Below are positions 1 through 11,117 of a stretch of DNA of 64,000 nt, in pieces (position 1 is the first letter of the stretch; every line of letters starts with the position of its first letter). Under the pieces are notes generated by a model. The model ran no database searches. It was not told the DNA's origin and saw only the letters and a list, made by a program, of their open reading frames with translations. A program made the position numbers and the translations under genes. The DNA is from Lepiota brunneoincarnata (lineage: Eukaryota; Basidiomycota; Agaricomycetes; Agaricales; Agaricaceae). Location: NCBI GenBank assembly GCA_023014365.1, contig JAEBUN010000056.1, positions 104,830 through 168,829 of the forward strand, in the 5' to 3' direction.

Positions 1-1737
1 GGGGATTGGCAGAGTCCTTTGGGTCCATGGTACATGTTTGATAACTGGAATTTTGACTGGTGAGAAGTAATCATCCCAAAAACGTCCCTTCTCTGATTCA
101 TCCCATGCTAACCCCATCTCATTCTTCACTAGTACCTCCGCAACCAGCTTCTGCTCCTCTGGCCACAAGAATGCATTCAAAAATAGTCCAAGTGGATCCA
201 TACGTTCCTGAGTCAACCGTACACCTGGTGAAAATGATGGAGGGAAGGGGGATAAACCAGGTAGGGACCTCAAAGGATCTTCAGGAGAATGGCACAGAAT
301 TCGGACGTCACTTGGCATTGTTCCAGGGACTGGTTGCACCTTGTCAGCTACCTTCTTGTAGGCCAGACACCTTGACTCCATATTGTAGGAAAAGGATGAC
401 CCCAAGATTACCTCCGTAAGAGAATCCATACCTGCCTTGACTTCTACTCTGTAATTCACCACCTCCCTTCCTAGTACCATCAGGCCTTGTTTCATCCTCC
501 CCCCAACTCGTTCTCTCATTGGCACTACCACCTTCCTTTCTCCTCCTACTAGATCTGTGATCACTACATCCACCCCTCCATCCTCTCGTTCCACTTTTCT
601 TAACCTTACGCTCTTTTGCCAGGGCCTCCCTAGCAACAGTTGATATGGTGCCATTTGGGGTGCAACAAATGCATGTGCATAAGTCTGGATTCCCCCCACT
701 TCAATTTCCAACCACTCAGCACATCCTCCCAGGTCCTCCTTTGCCCCACTTGCTACCTGCATCGTCATTCGTCATCCAGGATTGACTCCCACTCCCAATT
801 CTTCCCACAGATCCCTTTGCACCGCCACAATTTCGGACCCCTCATCCAAAAGCCCCACCTCCTGCACCTTCCCCATTACAACTATGTCCACTTCACAAAG
901 TGGTGTTGCAAACTTGAGTGGAATACCTGGTATCATAGTCATTGTGGCTCCAACAGCTGCCTTCTGGGTATGTGTGTTTTCCACCATGACTTTTCAAAGG
1001 TCCCCACTAAGTGACAATAAGTCCCAAATTGTAACTTCTGGGACCTTGGTTTCCAGAATTCAGTCAAAAACCTGCTGCGCAGCTTGAGAATTGGCAAGCT
1101 TTGACTCAAATCAATATGCTGGTTGGTGAACCACTGTTGAATTCCCTCCCTTTCCTTTGCTAACTCTCTTGCTCTCCATAGCCTGCTCCTCCCCTTTCTC
1201 CTTTGATCCCCCACTCAACCCCTTCTTCTCCTGAGCTCATGTGGTTGCAAACCCATCGGCTTCTCCTCTTCCTACTAACCCCTCTAACTCTGCTACAGCT
1301 CCCCACACAAAACCTTCAACTTCTGTAGTAGCCACAAATGAACTGAGGGCAGCTGGGGTCAGAGCCATCTGAATAGGTACTGGTGCAGGTGGAATATGGG
1401 GTGGCACATCACACAAGCCGAGCTTCACATCAATTGCTCCCTTGAGGCCTCCTGGGTGGTGTCAGTCTATCTGGGTTCCATCTGCATGAGTGTAGAAGCC
1501 ATTTGTGAGTGTGATCACCCATCCCATGCGCACATATTCTGCTGCTATGGGGCATGTTCTGATTCAGCAGTCAGGCTTCATACAGAAACAACATCGATTG
1601 TCTGTTGGAGGGTTGGATGTATAGGCATGATGGGACATTATTGTTGGGCCACCTATTGCTGGCACTTGGGTGATGGGTATGGTCCATCATGTTAGCGGTG
1701 GAATCCTCTCAGCTAATGCTGGAGCTGCCAAGACTAG
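1..1737 (-). pseudogene. Ty3-like zinc-knuckle/protease region, decayed
   Basis: Reading the minus strand in pieces gives a zinc-knuckle-like stretch near 1600-1500 (CCFCMKPDC, with a stop where a residue is expected). An acidic/serine-rich linker follows, then an aspartic-protease-like segment around 990-770 (LLDEGSEIVAV...LWEELGVGV) and a LLGRPWQKSVRL segment near 640-600. This order (knuckle, protease, start of pol) fits a Ty3-type LTR element of the kind common in basidiomycetes. It carries in-frame stops and frame changes, so it is not functional. It continues beyond the left window edge, so the RT and integrase are not visible. The assignment to Ty3 rather than another LTR group is by overall order and is moderately sure. 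Confidence 0.6.
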
Positions 1738-2814
1738 TCATGCATATGTTGACACATAGTCTATGTCTGCAATATCTAAGTCATGGAGTTTCTTTGTCAA
1801 TTCTTCCACCTCACTTCTCTCATCCTTTCTCTCCTCAAACTGTACTTTCCTCATCTTCACCTCCCTCTTTCCCAATCTGCCTTTCTTCTTCTGCCCATCT
1901 TCCTCATCACTTGACTTGCCTGACTCCTCATCACTTGAGTCTTTCCTCCCTTTACCCTTCCTCCCTCTCCTCCTCTGTCTTGCTAATTTTTCCAAAATAG
2001 GATCATCATCCTCATCATCCACAGCCTCTCTCAAAAACACAAAGCATCCTGCCTCCATTGTCTTTTCAATAGTTGGGACCTGAGATCGGTCAAACGCATG
2101 GTCTTTTGTTTCCAGGCAGTTTCGGATAGCTTTGTGAGCCTTTGTAGGTAGTCCTTTCCAAAAATAATGGTCTTGATCATCTTTGTTGATTTTCTTGTTG
2201 TCCACCAGGTATGAAGCAACTGGCTAAAACTCCCAATAGTAAGTATTGAAATCATCTTCATCGTCAACATCTCCATCAGCTGCCCTGGTGATTATTTTGA
2301 CAAGCTGATTGACCGTAAATTTTTCGCCAAGTTGGGACTTGGAGTACAAGTCGAGTATCTTGTTCTTCAGCTTGTCAAAGTCATTCTCATACCCCTCTAA
2401 GCTCTTCCAGAATCATTTTGTCTTTGCATCTGTATACCTCACCACTACCTTCACCTTCTCCCATGCATCCAACCCACATGCTATCACATGTTCCTCAAAC
2501 TCCTCCAGAAAATCCTTCAACTCCTCTGGGTATTTTGGGTCAAAGTCAGGAGCACAAGAGCTGCCAGGTGCTGGCATCCCTGTGATCCCCTTGGTTGTAG
2601 TGTTGGTTGCCATTGTGCTTGTAAGTGATCTTGATAGGATGGGCAAGCTGTATTGACTGAACAATGTCCTTCATAAATTCCCTCGTAACGTTTCTTTGAT
2701 CTCTGTGGTTATGCTTTCCTTAGTCTTTCTTCTTTTTGCTGGCCTTGGGATCTTTGAAGGCTGTGAGAGGCTTCTTTGATAGGTATGTGCTTGGGTTGTG
2801 AGCTCATTTGCCAT
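1738..2814 (-). pseudogene. Ty3-like Gag, decayed
   Basis: The natural start is ATG at 2814 (MANELTTQAHTYQRS), followed by a basic stretch and then an in-frame TGA after about 47 codons. The same frame continues with a Gag-like helical region (EELKDFLEEFEEHV, WEKVKVVVRYTD near 2530-2420). The C-terminal half (2205-1738) is rich in E, D, K and R and ends with EELTKKLHDLDIADIDY. There is at least one frame change between the halves. It is the capsid-like structural protein of the element whose protease lies downstream and whose LTR lies upstream (2962-3435). It is a broken copy. Confidence 0.6.
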
Positions 2815-2961
2815 GATGTTGGATAAGGGAATAGGGGCAAGGGTCTAGGTGTCAAGAACAGCTAACACCTACCCTCACAGTGGGCTCCACTTTGTATGAA
2901 GGTTTGCAAGTTCGAGAGGGGAGGCAAGTGTTGTTGAGCTGAGTCAAGGAGAGGGAGAGAT

Positions 2962-3435
2962 TGTGACAGAACTTTTTGAGATAGAGGGTATATTTTTCAC
3001 TGGAGGACAAATCCTCCCACTTCTACATTAAATACGGTAAAGAAAGTAATACTATGTTATTCATTGGTTATCAGAGAAGACAGCGAATGTACACAAAAAG
3101 GAGCGAATTTGTATAACTACGAGAGGCCGTGTAAGTGAAACAAAATGTAGCAAAGACAGATTTTCATGAAACAGGAACCTGGAGAAAAACTTACACATAC
3201 ACTAGGAAGGAAAAGGTAGCTAGAAGGAAGAAGAGGGAACGGCTGTACTAAAGGTGTAGAAAAACTTTAAGGAATGAAGAAAAATTTACATATATTTCAA
3301 TGGGAGGGGACTTATCTGAAGACCGAGGGTATGCGTGGCCCAGGGTCATCACTCTGTTCCATCATTTGTCATCTGAGTCTGACACTTGTCCTCTTCCGTA
3401 TTGTTTCCACGCATAGCCAGGAGGCTACTCCCACA
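2962..3435 (-). repeat. LTR of the decayed Ty3-like element (family F)
   Basis: The 474-bp segment begins TGTGACAGAAC and ends CTACTCCCACA, giving TGTG/CACA ends as expected for an LTR. It lies just upstream of the minus-strand gag with a 147-bp leader between them, so it should be the 5' LTR. The partner LTR is outside the window, so LTR identity and TSD cannot be checked. On its right side it truncates the leader of a family B element. Confidence 0.6.
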
Positions 3436-3554
3436 ATGCTATTAGCAAGATAGTCAGCTTGGGAGAGGATACAGCAGATATAGCAGCAGCAGAGGTACAG
3501 CAGAGAAGGACAGCAAGTAGGAAAGCCAGAGTGGAAAAGAGGAGTACAGTGTTT
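3436..3554 (-). other. Leader remnant of a family B LTR element
   Basis: This 119-bp stretch abuts the LTR at 3555-3853. Its first bases next to that LTR read (minus strand) AAACACTGTACTCC. This resembles the AAACACTAAGATAC that follows the family A LTR at 44402 and 16019. It is therefore the 5' untranslated start of a minus-strand element whose body was cut off by the family F insertion. Confidence 0.5.
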
Positions 3555-3853
3555 TGTTATCCAGGTAAGGGATTGTCATTGAGTGGCAATACCTCTTACT
3601 CTCTACAGGCATCAAGGCATCTATACAGACTTATTCCCAGAGATATTCAGAGGCCAACTTATGAATGCAAATACTTAGCAATAGCTGGAAGAGCAAAGGC
3701 AAGCATATAGAACAAACTATACTGTACTGGAGTACAATAGTAATTCTACTGTGTTTATATAATGTTCTACAGTGGCTGTGCTATTGCTGTGTTGGGGATT
3801 AGATGGTTGGGGAAAGTTCTACAAATAGAATGTTCTGGAAGGTTCTGATAACA
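3555..3853 (-). repeat. LTR, family B (5' LTR of a truncated element)
   Basis: This 299-bp LTR begins TGTTATCC and ends GATAACA on the plus strand. It matches the solo LTR at 6893-7199 along most of its length (shared TGTTATCAGAA start on the sense strand, CACAGCCAC block, TATATAA, CAGTAGAATTAC). Family B is related to family A, since both start TGTTATCAG and share the promoter-region layout. It inserted into a Copia fragment, which resumes at 3854. Confidence 0.65.
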
Positions 3854-4263
3854 ACAGCCTATCCAAAAATACTGTCTGAAATTGGTGGTTTGAAACTTGG
3901 GCCATATGCAACTTGTTTTACATTGATTGGCTATTTTGATCAAGGGAGCTATAAACTTCTTGACTGCAGCACTGGATCTGTTTTTAGTGGCTGTAATGTC
4001 ATATTTGATGAGAGGTCTCTGAACTCTACTAAGGGGCCTATTCATGCTAAGTGTGGTACTGATGGGGACTCTATGCCTGAGGGGGTACTGGTTGGACATG
4101 GTAATGCTGAGAATGGTGTTGATATGGGCAGGAAGGACAATCCTATTGATGGTAAATCACCAACTGTGAAGGATGTCAATGTTGGTGGTGGCAATGTGAC
4201 TGAAGTGACCAGGGGGGTAGGCATGGATGAGGTGGATAGGGATGAGGCAGTGGATAGGCCACT
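3854..4263 (+). pseudogene. Ty1/Copia integrase C-terminal region, fragment
   Basis: Plus-strand reading shows GYFDQGSYKLLDCSTGSVFSG followed by CNVIFDER. This is the Copia integrase C-terminal block normally written GY....YR.....G....SRDV.FDE. An acidic/glycine-rich linker of low constraint follows, as is usual before Copia reverse transcriptase. The upstream integrase core is missing because a family B element interrupts it. The segment is broken again at 4264 by a solo family A LTR and resumes at 4641. Confidence 0.6.
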
Positions 4264-4640
4264 TGTTATCAGAAGGACAGTTACATATATTTAGTTTACA
4301 TTCCCATATCACTATGAAACCATCAGTAGTGCACATCAGAAGAACTATTGTTAGCATATGCCTCGTTTTGCTTATCTCTGACTCATAATTACTCTGGTCC
4401 AGACTACTATGGTAGGAGTACAGCCACACTTAGAAGTATATAAGGATACAGTACATCACTATGTATCCTTATCTTAGTATTATACAGTTCTTGCCTTCTA
4501 TATCTCTTTGCCCTTAAACTGGCTGGACTATAGTGCTCCATCATCTCCAAGTCACACCTAGTAGGACAAGACCAAGTCTGTATAGACATCTTGCCTCAAA
4601 TGCTGTGCTACTTAAGAGTGAACCCCTAACCCAGGTAATG
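4264..4640 (+). repeat. Solo LTR, family A
   Basis: The sequence starts TGTTATCAGAAGG and aligns throughout to the family A LTR at 44018-44401 (TATATAAGG promoter block, CTTATCTTAGT, GAACCCCTAACCC). The 3' terminal CA has decayed to TG. The flanks ccact and ctact look like a 5-bp TSD with one change. It lies inside Copia coding sequence. Confidence 0.75.
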
Positions 4641-5205
4641 CTACTGGCAGTACAATGTGAACACCATGATATGTGACCTTCCAGATGCATGGTCAAGTCC
4701 TTGGAGTATCTGGACCATCATGTACTTGGTGCCTTTATGACCTCTATAAGGGTTTATCAAGGTGCCACAGACCTTCCATGAGGCAATGTGGGAACCCAAC
4801 CTGTAGATGCCCCCAATGCTCAGTGAGATTGAGATGATGAGGATGTGAGGCATCTATGAACTTGTGGATAGACCAGTGGAGAGGAATGTAGTCTCCTCAA
4901 AGTTCAAAGTGGGTCTTCATACCTAAGTTTGATGAGGATGGGAGACTGGTAAGGAAAAATGCAAGGATTGTTGTGAAGGGGTTCACCCAGGTGCAGAGGG
5001 TTGACTTCAATGAGATATATGCTGCTATAGTGCAGGTAGAGTCATTTTGGTTTATATGCATGGTGGCAGCTCCCATAGCCTGGTCTTGTGGCAACTTGAT
5101 TCTGTAGCAGCTTACCTGAACAGTGACATCACTTTTGACATGTATATGGAGCAGCTGGCAGATTTTAAGGAGGGAAGAGATGACAAGGTCTGGCAGCTCT
5201 TGTTA
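4641..5205 (+). pseudogene. Ty1/Copia reverse transcriptase N-terminal region, fragment
   Basis: Interrupted plus-strand frames read YELVDRPVERNVVSSKFKVG, then VKGFTQVQRVDF and YAAIVQVESFWFICMVAA. These match the opening of Copia RT (WELV.......I..KWVFK, R.VA.GF.Q..G.D..ETFAPV). Several stops are present. It is the continuation of the Copia fragment at 3854-4263, and the catalytic YVDD block is not reached. Confidence 0.65.
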
Positions 5206-5984
5206 TGATCCTTACTTCTTCTGTAATGCAGATCCATACAGACTGCATACAGATCTGTGTAGATCCATGCAGATCCAGGCAGACTGAAATGAATCTGAGC
5301 TACCAATAAAATACATCCATTACTGGGATTTGAACCCAAGACCTTAAGGAAATACAAGTAATAACAGTGATTAAGACCACTATACCACAATCCCCTATAA
5401 AAATTTAATCACCAAGTCATACATATACTGCTTATGAATAGTGTGACTTGCTTATTACCTATGTTATCAATTGCTTAAATACTAATTAGCTATATAAAAA
5501 ATATGTGGGATGGTGCCAAATTTAATGCAGATTCCAAATATATTATTCATATAACTCAGGATAACTTAACTGTTGAGAAAAATGCAAAAAACTCGAAAAA
5601 ATATGGTGGATATAAGGAATATCAGAAGAAAATTGTAAATAACTTGTGAAGGAGATTTTTGCAGCCCATGTGACTATCATATTCCTGGTTGGAATGAGAT
5701 TCCAGATCCAATAGTATAGCATTTCCTTTTTTGGAAATTACGTAAATTTCAAAAATGATGTCATCGGATTTGCAATTTTATTCTGATCAAGAATATACTA
5801 CTCATATGTTCTAAAAGAATTTTCTTCGCAAGTTATTCACAATTTTCTGCAAATAATAAATTCAATTAACTCGGATCCTTGCAAACTGGATTTTACTTGG
5901 ACTAGTCTGTGTGGATCCATGCAAAAAATGTCATGAATGTTAAGATTTTCTATACAAAAGTCTGTGTGGATCCATATGAAACTT
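5206..5984. repeat. AT-rich unclassified repeat with inverted subterminal GATCCATG motifs
   Basis: No coding potential is visible. The left end carries several copies of a gcagatccat/agatccatg motif. The right end carries TCTGTGTGGATCCATG twice (near 5908 and 5964), mostly in the opposite sense, which suggests a foldback-type non-autonomous element. A tRNA-like segment sits at 5319-5397. Exact ends and TSD could not be fixed. Confidence 0.35.
5319..5397 (-). other. tRNA-derived segment (SINE head or tRNA pseudogene)
   Basis: On the minus strand an A-box-like TGGTATAGTGG occurs about 20 nt before a D-stem-like CAC. A B-box-like GGTTCAAATCC sits in a proper TTGGG/CCCAG T-stem about 40 nt further on. 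The start GGGGATT does not pair with the 3' part, and no convincing anticodon stem is formed. It is therefore a tRNA-derived remnant, not a functional tRNA. Confidence 0.4.
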
Positions 5985-6319
5985 TGGAGATAGAGGAGGA
6001 AGAGTAGGTATTCCAGTAGGACAATGACCCAAAATACAAGTCTAAAAGGGCAATAAAGTGGTTTGAAGATAACAATATGTGAATTCTACTATAGCCTACA
6101 CAATCCCCTGACCCCAATTCCATTGGACACCTTTGGATATACCCAAAGGACTGGTTGAAGGGATATGAGAAACCATCTGAGGGAATACATGAATTATGGG
6201 ATAGGTTGGTGGTAAAGTGGAGTGGGATTGCTGCAGAAAGGTGTCAAAAACTTATAGAAAGCATAACTAGAAGGCTCAAGGCAGTTATCAAGGCAAAAGG
6301 AGACTATACAATGTATTAA
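5985..6319 (+). pseudogene. Tc1/mariner-type transposase, C-terminal fragment
   Basis: The plus-strand frame reads DNDPKYKSKRAIKWFEDNN, then SPDPNSIGHLW. It continues LWDRLVVKWSGIAAERCQKL with ESITRRLKAVIKAKG, and a stop at 6317-6319. This is the Tc1-family catalytic end (DN.PKH...., SPDLNPIEHLW, then VDSMPRR....I...G). Three in-frame stops precede or interrupt it. The N-terminal DNA-binding half is absent. This is a dead remnant. Confidence 0.7.
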
Positions 6320-6331
6320 TTAGGAACATGA

Positions 6332-6546
6332 CAGAGGGTCAAAAAACTGTCCCAATGAGTTAATATTTTAAATGATTAATTGATTCATTACTTCTTGGAT
6401 GAATCACATGGTTTAAACAGATTCAGGATCCCAATATGCTATATTATCATTGTCTATTTTCCCACGTATTTACATAATAACCTTGGTCCACTACTAGCTG
6501 ATCTTTCCAAATGGTGAAAACATTAGGACAGTTTTTTGACCCACTG
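6332..6546. mobile_element. Tc1-type MITE or deleted element
   Basis: The left end CAGAGGGTCAAAAAACTG and the right end (reverse complement) CAGTGGGTCAAAAAACTG form inverted repeats of about 26 bp with few mismatches. They enclose about 165 bp of non-coding DNA. The right flank is TA, as for Tc1/mariner, while the left flank is GA (decayed). On its right it interrupts a family A LTR fragment. Confidence 0.6.
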
Positions 6547-6548
6547 TA

Positions 6549-6733
6549 TATACTTCTGAGTGTGGCTATGCTTCTACTATAACAGTCTATACCTGGGTAA
6601 ATATGAGTCAGAGATAAGGGAAACAAGTCATGAACAAAAGATAGTCCTTCTGATGTACACTACTGACTGTTTCATAGTGACATGGGAGTTTAAGCTAAAT
6701 ATAACCATCCTTCTGTTGGAGTTTCTGATAACA
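6549..6733 (-). repeat. Family A LTR, truncated
   Basis: This matches the sense-strand start of the family A LTR (TGTTATCAGAAAC at 6733 downwards) through the block that precedes TATATAA. It is cut by the Tc1-type element at 6546. The rest of this LTR was not found to the left. Confidence 0.6.
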
Positions 6734-6892
6734 GGTGAGTAAATTTGATCTTATTAAAGTACCTTGATGTCTAACTATATTACCATAGTTGTTTCTACCA
6801 ATAATTTGTTTCATGTCAGTGTTGTAAATGTCAGAGTTTTCATATAGATAGAGATTAACAGAGTTAATAAATTCTTGGAAATATTTTCAGTT
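6734..6892. other. Non-coding DNA between LTR remnants
   Basis: AT-rich sequence with no ORF, terminal repeat or recognisable motif. It continues after the solo LTR at 7200-7273, which is the target into which the family A element inserted. Confidence 0.4.
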
Positions 6893-7199
6893 TGTTATCA
6901 GAATCCTCTGTAAATAGAACACTTCCCCAAATAATGATCACCCAGCCCAAACCCCAATATAACCAACCCCAATATAACAGTAGCACAGCCACTATAAATA
7001 GTTATATAAGCACAGTAGAATTACTCTTGTACCCTAGTCTAGTGTAGTTCATTCTATACGCTAGCCTTCACCCCCAAGCTATCACTCATATTCATGTTCA
7101 CAAGTCAGATTCTGAATATCTCCAGGAGTAAGTCTGTATAGTCACCTGTAGAGAGTAAGAAGTATCACCACTAAGTGACAATTCCTTACCCAGATAATA
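6893..7199 (+). repeat. Solo LTR, family B
   Basis: The segment starts TGTTATCAGAATCC and ends CAGATAATA. It is flanked on both sides by CAGTT (6888-6892 and 7200-7204), a perfect 5-bp TSD. It aligns to the family B LTR at 3555-3853 in reverse orientation. No internal sequence remains, so it is a product of LTR-LTR recombination. Confidence 0.8.
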
Positions 7200-7273
7200 C
7201 AGTTGCTATCAAATGGCATTAGTTTTTCAAATGAAAGTTCTTTGGATCCATTGTGAGCAGGTGGTTGAGTAGG

Positions 7274-7689
7274 TGTTACCTGGGTTAGGGGTTCACTCTT
7301 GAGTAGCATGGAGTTCGACACAGGATGTCTATACAGACTTGGTCCTGTCCTACTAAGCGTGACTTGGAGACGATGGAGCACTATAAGTCCAGCCGGTTAT
7401 GGCAAAGAGGTATAGGAGGCAAGAACTTTATAACACTAAGATAAGGATACAAGGGTATGGTACAGTATCCTTATATACTACTATGTGTGGCTGTGCTCCT
7501 ACTATATATATCTGGACCCAGGTAAGTGAGTCATATCCTTATCTATCTAAGTATAGATTGTTCTGATGGTACTTCTGATGGTTTCAGGATGACAGGTCTT
7601 CTATCTATTTATATACATTGAGTGCTTCTGATAAGAGTTCCTTCCAGTGAGGTTTCTGATAAGGGGTTTTAAGGGGATTTCTGATAACA
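7274..7689 (-). repeat. 3' LTR, family A copy 1
   Basis: 416 bp, TGTTACC to ATAACA on the plus strand, identical in length to the partner at 16020-16435. On the sense strand it is preceded by the purine-rich GAAATGGGGTAA, the likely polypurine tract (7690-7701). Confidence 0.85.
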
Positions 7690-7763
7690 TTACCCCATTT
7701 CTAAGGTTATATTCCACTATAACCATTTATGTCTTTTCCTTCTGTTGTGTTTGAGTAGAGTTT

Positions 7764-8789
7764 TTAGAAATCTCCTACTGGTTCTCCGCACATGTTAGAC
7801 ATGGCAATGTTATCATATCCATTGTCAAAGTCATCTTCTTCAGGGTATTCGAGTCCTGAGTATTGGTAGTGGAGTGATGGGGTGGTTTGAGGTCGAGCCG
7901 CCATAGGTCTGTTATAGGGCATATGTCTTGTTCCCTTCAAAGGGCATTTGGTTCATTTGTGGTGAGGTTGGAATACTCCGCAGTGTGGACATCTGTATTT
8001 GATGCAGTCGTATGAGTAGTGGCCTGGAGCATATTGTTTGCAACCAAGGCAGGCAAATTGGGGGCAGTCCATAGCCCAGTGTCTGACTTGTTTGCATTGG
8101 ATGCATCAGGATCTGTTGTTGGGTTTAGGGTTTGGAATTTGTTGAATGGGAGCAGGGGAGTTTTGTATTGGGGTTGGTTTGGTGATTTTACGGAAGGGGT
8201 TGTTATTTCCAACAGGATTCTTTCTTCCTGATGTGGGAGTTGGAGTGTTTTTGTTGGTGGGAGGTACTTTGTTGGTTTGTTTCTTTCTTGGCATTTTGGA
8301 CATGAGTCCTTGTTGGGTGAGGAGGAATGCCTCGTAGTTTTCGGTCCATTTTTGTTGGGCGTGGAAGGCGTCGTGGAGGAGTTTTGTTTGTTTGACATGG
8401 TGGGTATAGTTTGACCATACTTCCCAGTCATAGTCACTGATAGGGGCCTTGTTGACTTTGTCGGTGAGGAATTGGGTGGAGGTGATGGTGCATAAGTCCT
8501 CCACATTTGTTGTGATTGTTTCTATACTTTTTACTCCAGCTGTGTGGAAGTTGATTGGTAGGGTGGCTACTGGTTCTGGTTTGGGTGTAGCATTGGGATC
8601 AGGAGTTTCATCTCTGTTATTGATGAAGGCGTTGGAGGGTGTGAATGGGCATGGCTTCGGGATTGGAGTTGGGGAGTTTCTTTCAACATTGGGATCATTG
8701 ATGATGATGATGATGGAGGAGGTAGTGGAGGAAGAGGAGAAGGGGGGAGTAGATTGGGGGCGGACAAGGTTGAGGTTGTTCATGGACAT
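7764..8789 (-). pseudogene. ORF3: zinc-knuckle protein downstream of pol (family A copy 1)
   Basis: ATG at 8789 overlaps the pol stop codon (TGA at 8782-8780), so ORF3 begins 10 nt before pol ends and in another frame. The first 227 codons are open: an S/P/T-rich N-terminus, a helical middle (YDWEVWSNYTHHVKQTK) and a basic linker. After a stop near 8106 come paired knuckles CIQCKQVRHWAMDC and CLGCKQYAPGHYSYDC, then CPHC. The C-terminus is SNMCGEPVGDF followed by a stop at 7764. Equivalent ORFs occur in the other two elements here, so it is a real element gene rather than chance. The function is unknown. Nucleic-acid binding is an inference from the knuckles. Confidence 0.65.
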
Positions 8790-9828
8790 TGTTGGGCACG
8801 TTTGGTGGTAGAGCGAAGTTGCTTCTGGTAGGTTCTGGGTAGTTCCTGGTTGTTGCTGTTAAGTTGGTGTTCTTCTTTATACTCTTCCAAGTATTCATCG
8901 GTGTTGTTGTGGAGATCCTCTTTGGATATCCATTGGTTCTCTGTGTGGGAGTATCCTTTCCAATGTACATAGTATTGGAGTTTTCCATAATATCAACGGT
9001 GATTGAGAATGGCTTCCATTTTGTATTCTTCTTCTTCATTGATAATGTCTAGTGGAGGTGGCGTCGGATGAGGTCCGTATGCTTCTGTTTCGTTGTATGG
9101 GGTTAAGAGGTTTTGGTGGAACACTGGGTATATCTTCCATTTGATCGGAAGTTTTAATTTGTAAGTGAGTGGCAATAAGACTTCCAAGATAAGGAAAGGT
9201 CCTAGTCTTTTCGGGGATATTTTGTTGGAGATGAAGGGGAGTTTGAGGTTCTTGGCTTCTAGCCATACTTTTTGATGCATTTCAAGGGGTTTGACAGTTC
9301 TTCTAGTTCTTTGTTTCATAATGTCAGTGGAGAGTTGGTGTGCCACATGTGCTTCTTTTCTGGCATCATCAAGGAGTCTGATGCGTTCATCTACTGATGG
9401 AAAGTTTGATGTTTCCATTACCGTGGGTATCGGTGGAGGGTTGTATCCCATAATTAGTTCAAATGGGGATTTCTGCCTTGAGGCATGTATTTTGGAGTTG
9501 TGTGCGAACTCGGCGATAGGAAGGGTTTCTGACCAGTCAAGGGGATTCCTGGTGCAGTATATGGCAAGATAAGTCTTGATTTCTTGGTTGTATTGTTTGG
9601 TGGAACCATCTGTCTGGGGATGATATGCAGTTGAGAATGCTTGTTGGATGTTTAGACATTTGGCTAGCTCTCAGAGGGAGTTGGCAGCAAATCTGGGGTC
9701 TCGATCTGATATGATCTTGTTGGGTAATCCGAATCTAGTGAAGACTTTTTCTATTAATAGTCGTCCGATGTCGTCAGCATTTGATCAATCTGATGTTGGG
9801 ATGAAAATTACCCCCTTTGTAAGGCCGT
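8780..9828 (-). pseudogene. pol 3' part: integrase C-terminal half and chromodomain (family A copy 1)
   Basis: The segment resumes after the family E insertion with LTKGVIFIPT, then SDRDPRFAANSL, the second integrase aspartate block. FSTAYHPQTDGSTKQYNQEI gives the third catalytic block, with K where E/ER is usual. GPFLILEVL and FHQNLLTPY belong to the GPY/F module. The chromodomain at about 9060-8870 reads YYVHWKGYSHTENQWISKEDL after one in-frame stop. Chromodomains of chromoviruses bind methylated histone H3 and bias insertion to heterochromatin (family knowledge). The pol stop is at 8780. Confidence 0.75.
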
Positions 9829-11113
9829 TGAAAAGGTAGAAACTTTCGTATGTTTTAATATGGATAGTGGGCTTGTTTTCACTAAGCTTAGCCGAAATTC
9901 GATAAGCTTAAGCTAATACAAGTGGAATGAGATAGATAAGGAACAGTTTCGTCTTTTAGGGTGTTCTGGGGGTGCGTTCTGACAGCGAAATTCAAGAGAG
10001 TAGTGTTTTAGAGGTTAACGAACAGCCGTTGAAGTTATCTTAGCCGTACGGTGCAACAATGAAAGGACAATCCCTGTCAATTCAAAGCGCGGGGTCTCTA
10101 GTCTCTGGCCTCTGGTCTCTGTCTCTGTCTCTGTCTCTAGCACTCTGGAACTCTAAACTCTGAACTCTGGTCTCTGTCTCTGTCTCTGGGTTGGTCGACG
10201 ACCGAAGAATTCACACTTAACGACGCACACTAAATAGCCCTCTGAAACCGTTCTTGATCACGGCTTGCAGACTTGCGTGTGGAAGTGGGGGTGAGACCTC
10301 TTGCTTCTCCACGAACAAGTGTGACCGTATTTATATTGTTTAGATACATACGAGAGATAGTAAATATGAAATAGAAAACAATAAGCTTAATTGTTACAGG
10401 CACTGTAGAACATTTTGGAAGGTTCGGCAGCATTTCTACCTTGCCCTGGGTTATGGGTTTTTCTCTGATTAACGAATGGCAATCCAGCCAGACGTGTTTC
10501 GTGCTCGTCTGCATTATTCTGCGTCCACGCGAGCGCGTTAAAACTCCGGATCAATTATGATCGGAATGTATAGCAGATGGACAGTCCCTTGATCCATTGT
10601 AATTAATCTCAGTTAAGCAATAGGCCGAGGTGCCGGGACCCACAAAGCACTCGTTAATTAGGAGTCTTTGATATTTCTAGGGTTTTGGGCATCGGGTGTC
10701 GCCTCCCGAACGTCGAACGTTCCGTTCCGTGGTCCGGTCATCATTATTGGGCTCGCTTTCGATGTAATACTCCTGCGACAGCCACTAGGTACATTCTTTA
10801 TATTCAAACGCATCCGGGTTCATCAGAAAACTGCTCGTAAGGTCCCTTGATGCGACCGGAGTATACTCGATAGACTATGTAGAGTCCTGAATCCCTCTGG
10901 AAAGCGTTCCAATAGTTTGGTTCACTAAGCTTAGTGATAATGAACTGGTTTGAACACTTCCAAGGCTCGAATATCCTCAATTCGGTCGAACTGGCTACTA
11001 TGGGACATAGTACCAATCCTCTATAGAGTTCTTTAATGATATAGCCAATGATTCTATGTAGAGAATCGTTCCGGAGTACGGAATTCATGTATAGGCGTGA
11101 AATCGGCGTATCA
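9829..11113 (-). repeat. Solo LTR, family E
   Basis: 1285 bp, sense strand TGATACGCC...ACCTTTTCA, flanked by a perfect 4-bp TSD CCGT (9825-9828 and 11114-11117). It inserted into the integrase of family A copy 1, whose sequence is continuous across it when compared with copy 2 near 58920. A second copy, itself split, is at 45175-54723. It contains short GACAGA/CTCTGTCTCTG runs (10105-10190). There is no internal region. It could also be a short non-autonomous element rather than a true solo LTR. Confidence 0.75.
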
Positions 11114-11117
11114 CCGT

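Noticed and set aside
3555..3853. 5-bp TSD around the family B LTR
   Set aside because: The left side is element leader, not target DNA, so no TSD can be expected here.
5319..5397. Functional tRNA gene
   Set aside because: The acceptor stem does not pair and no anticodon arm forms, so only the promoter boxes and T-arm are kept.
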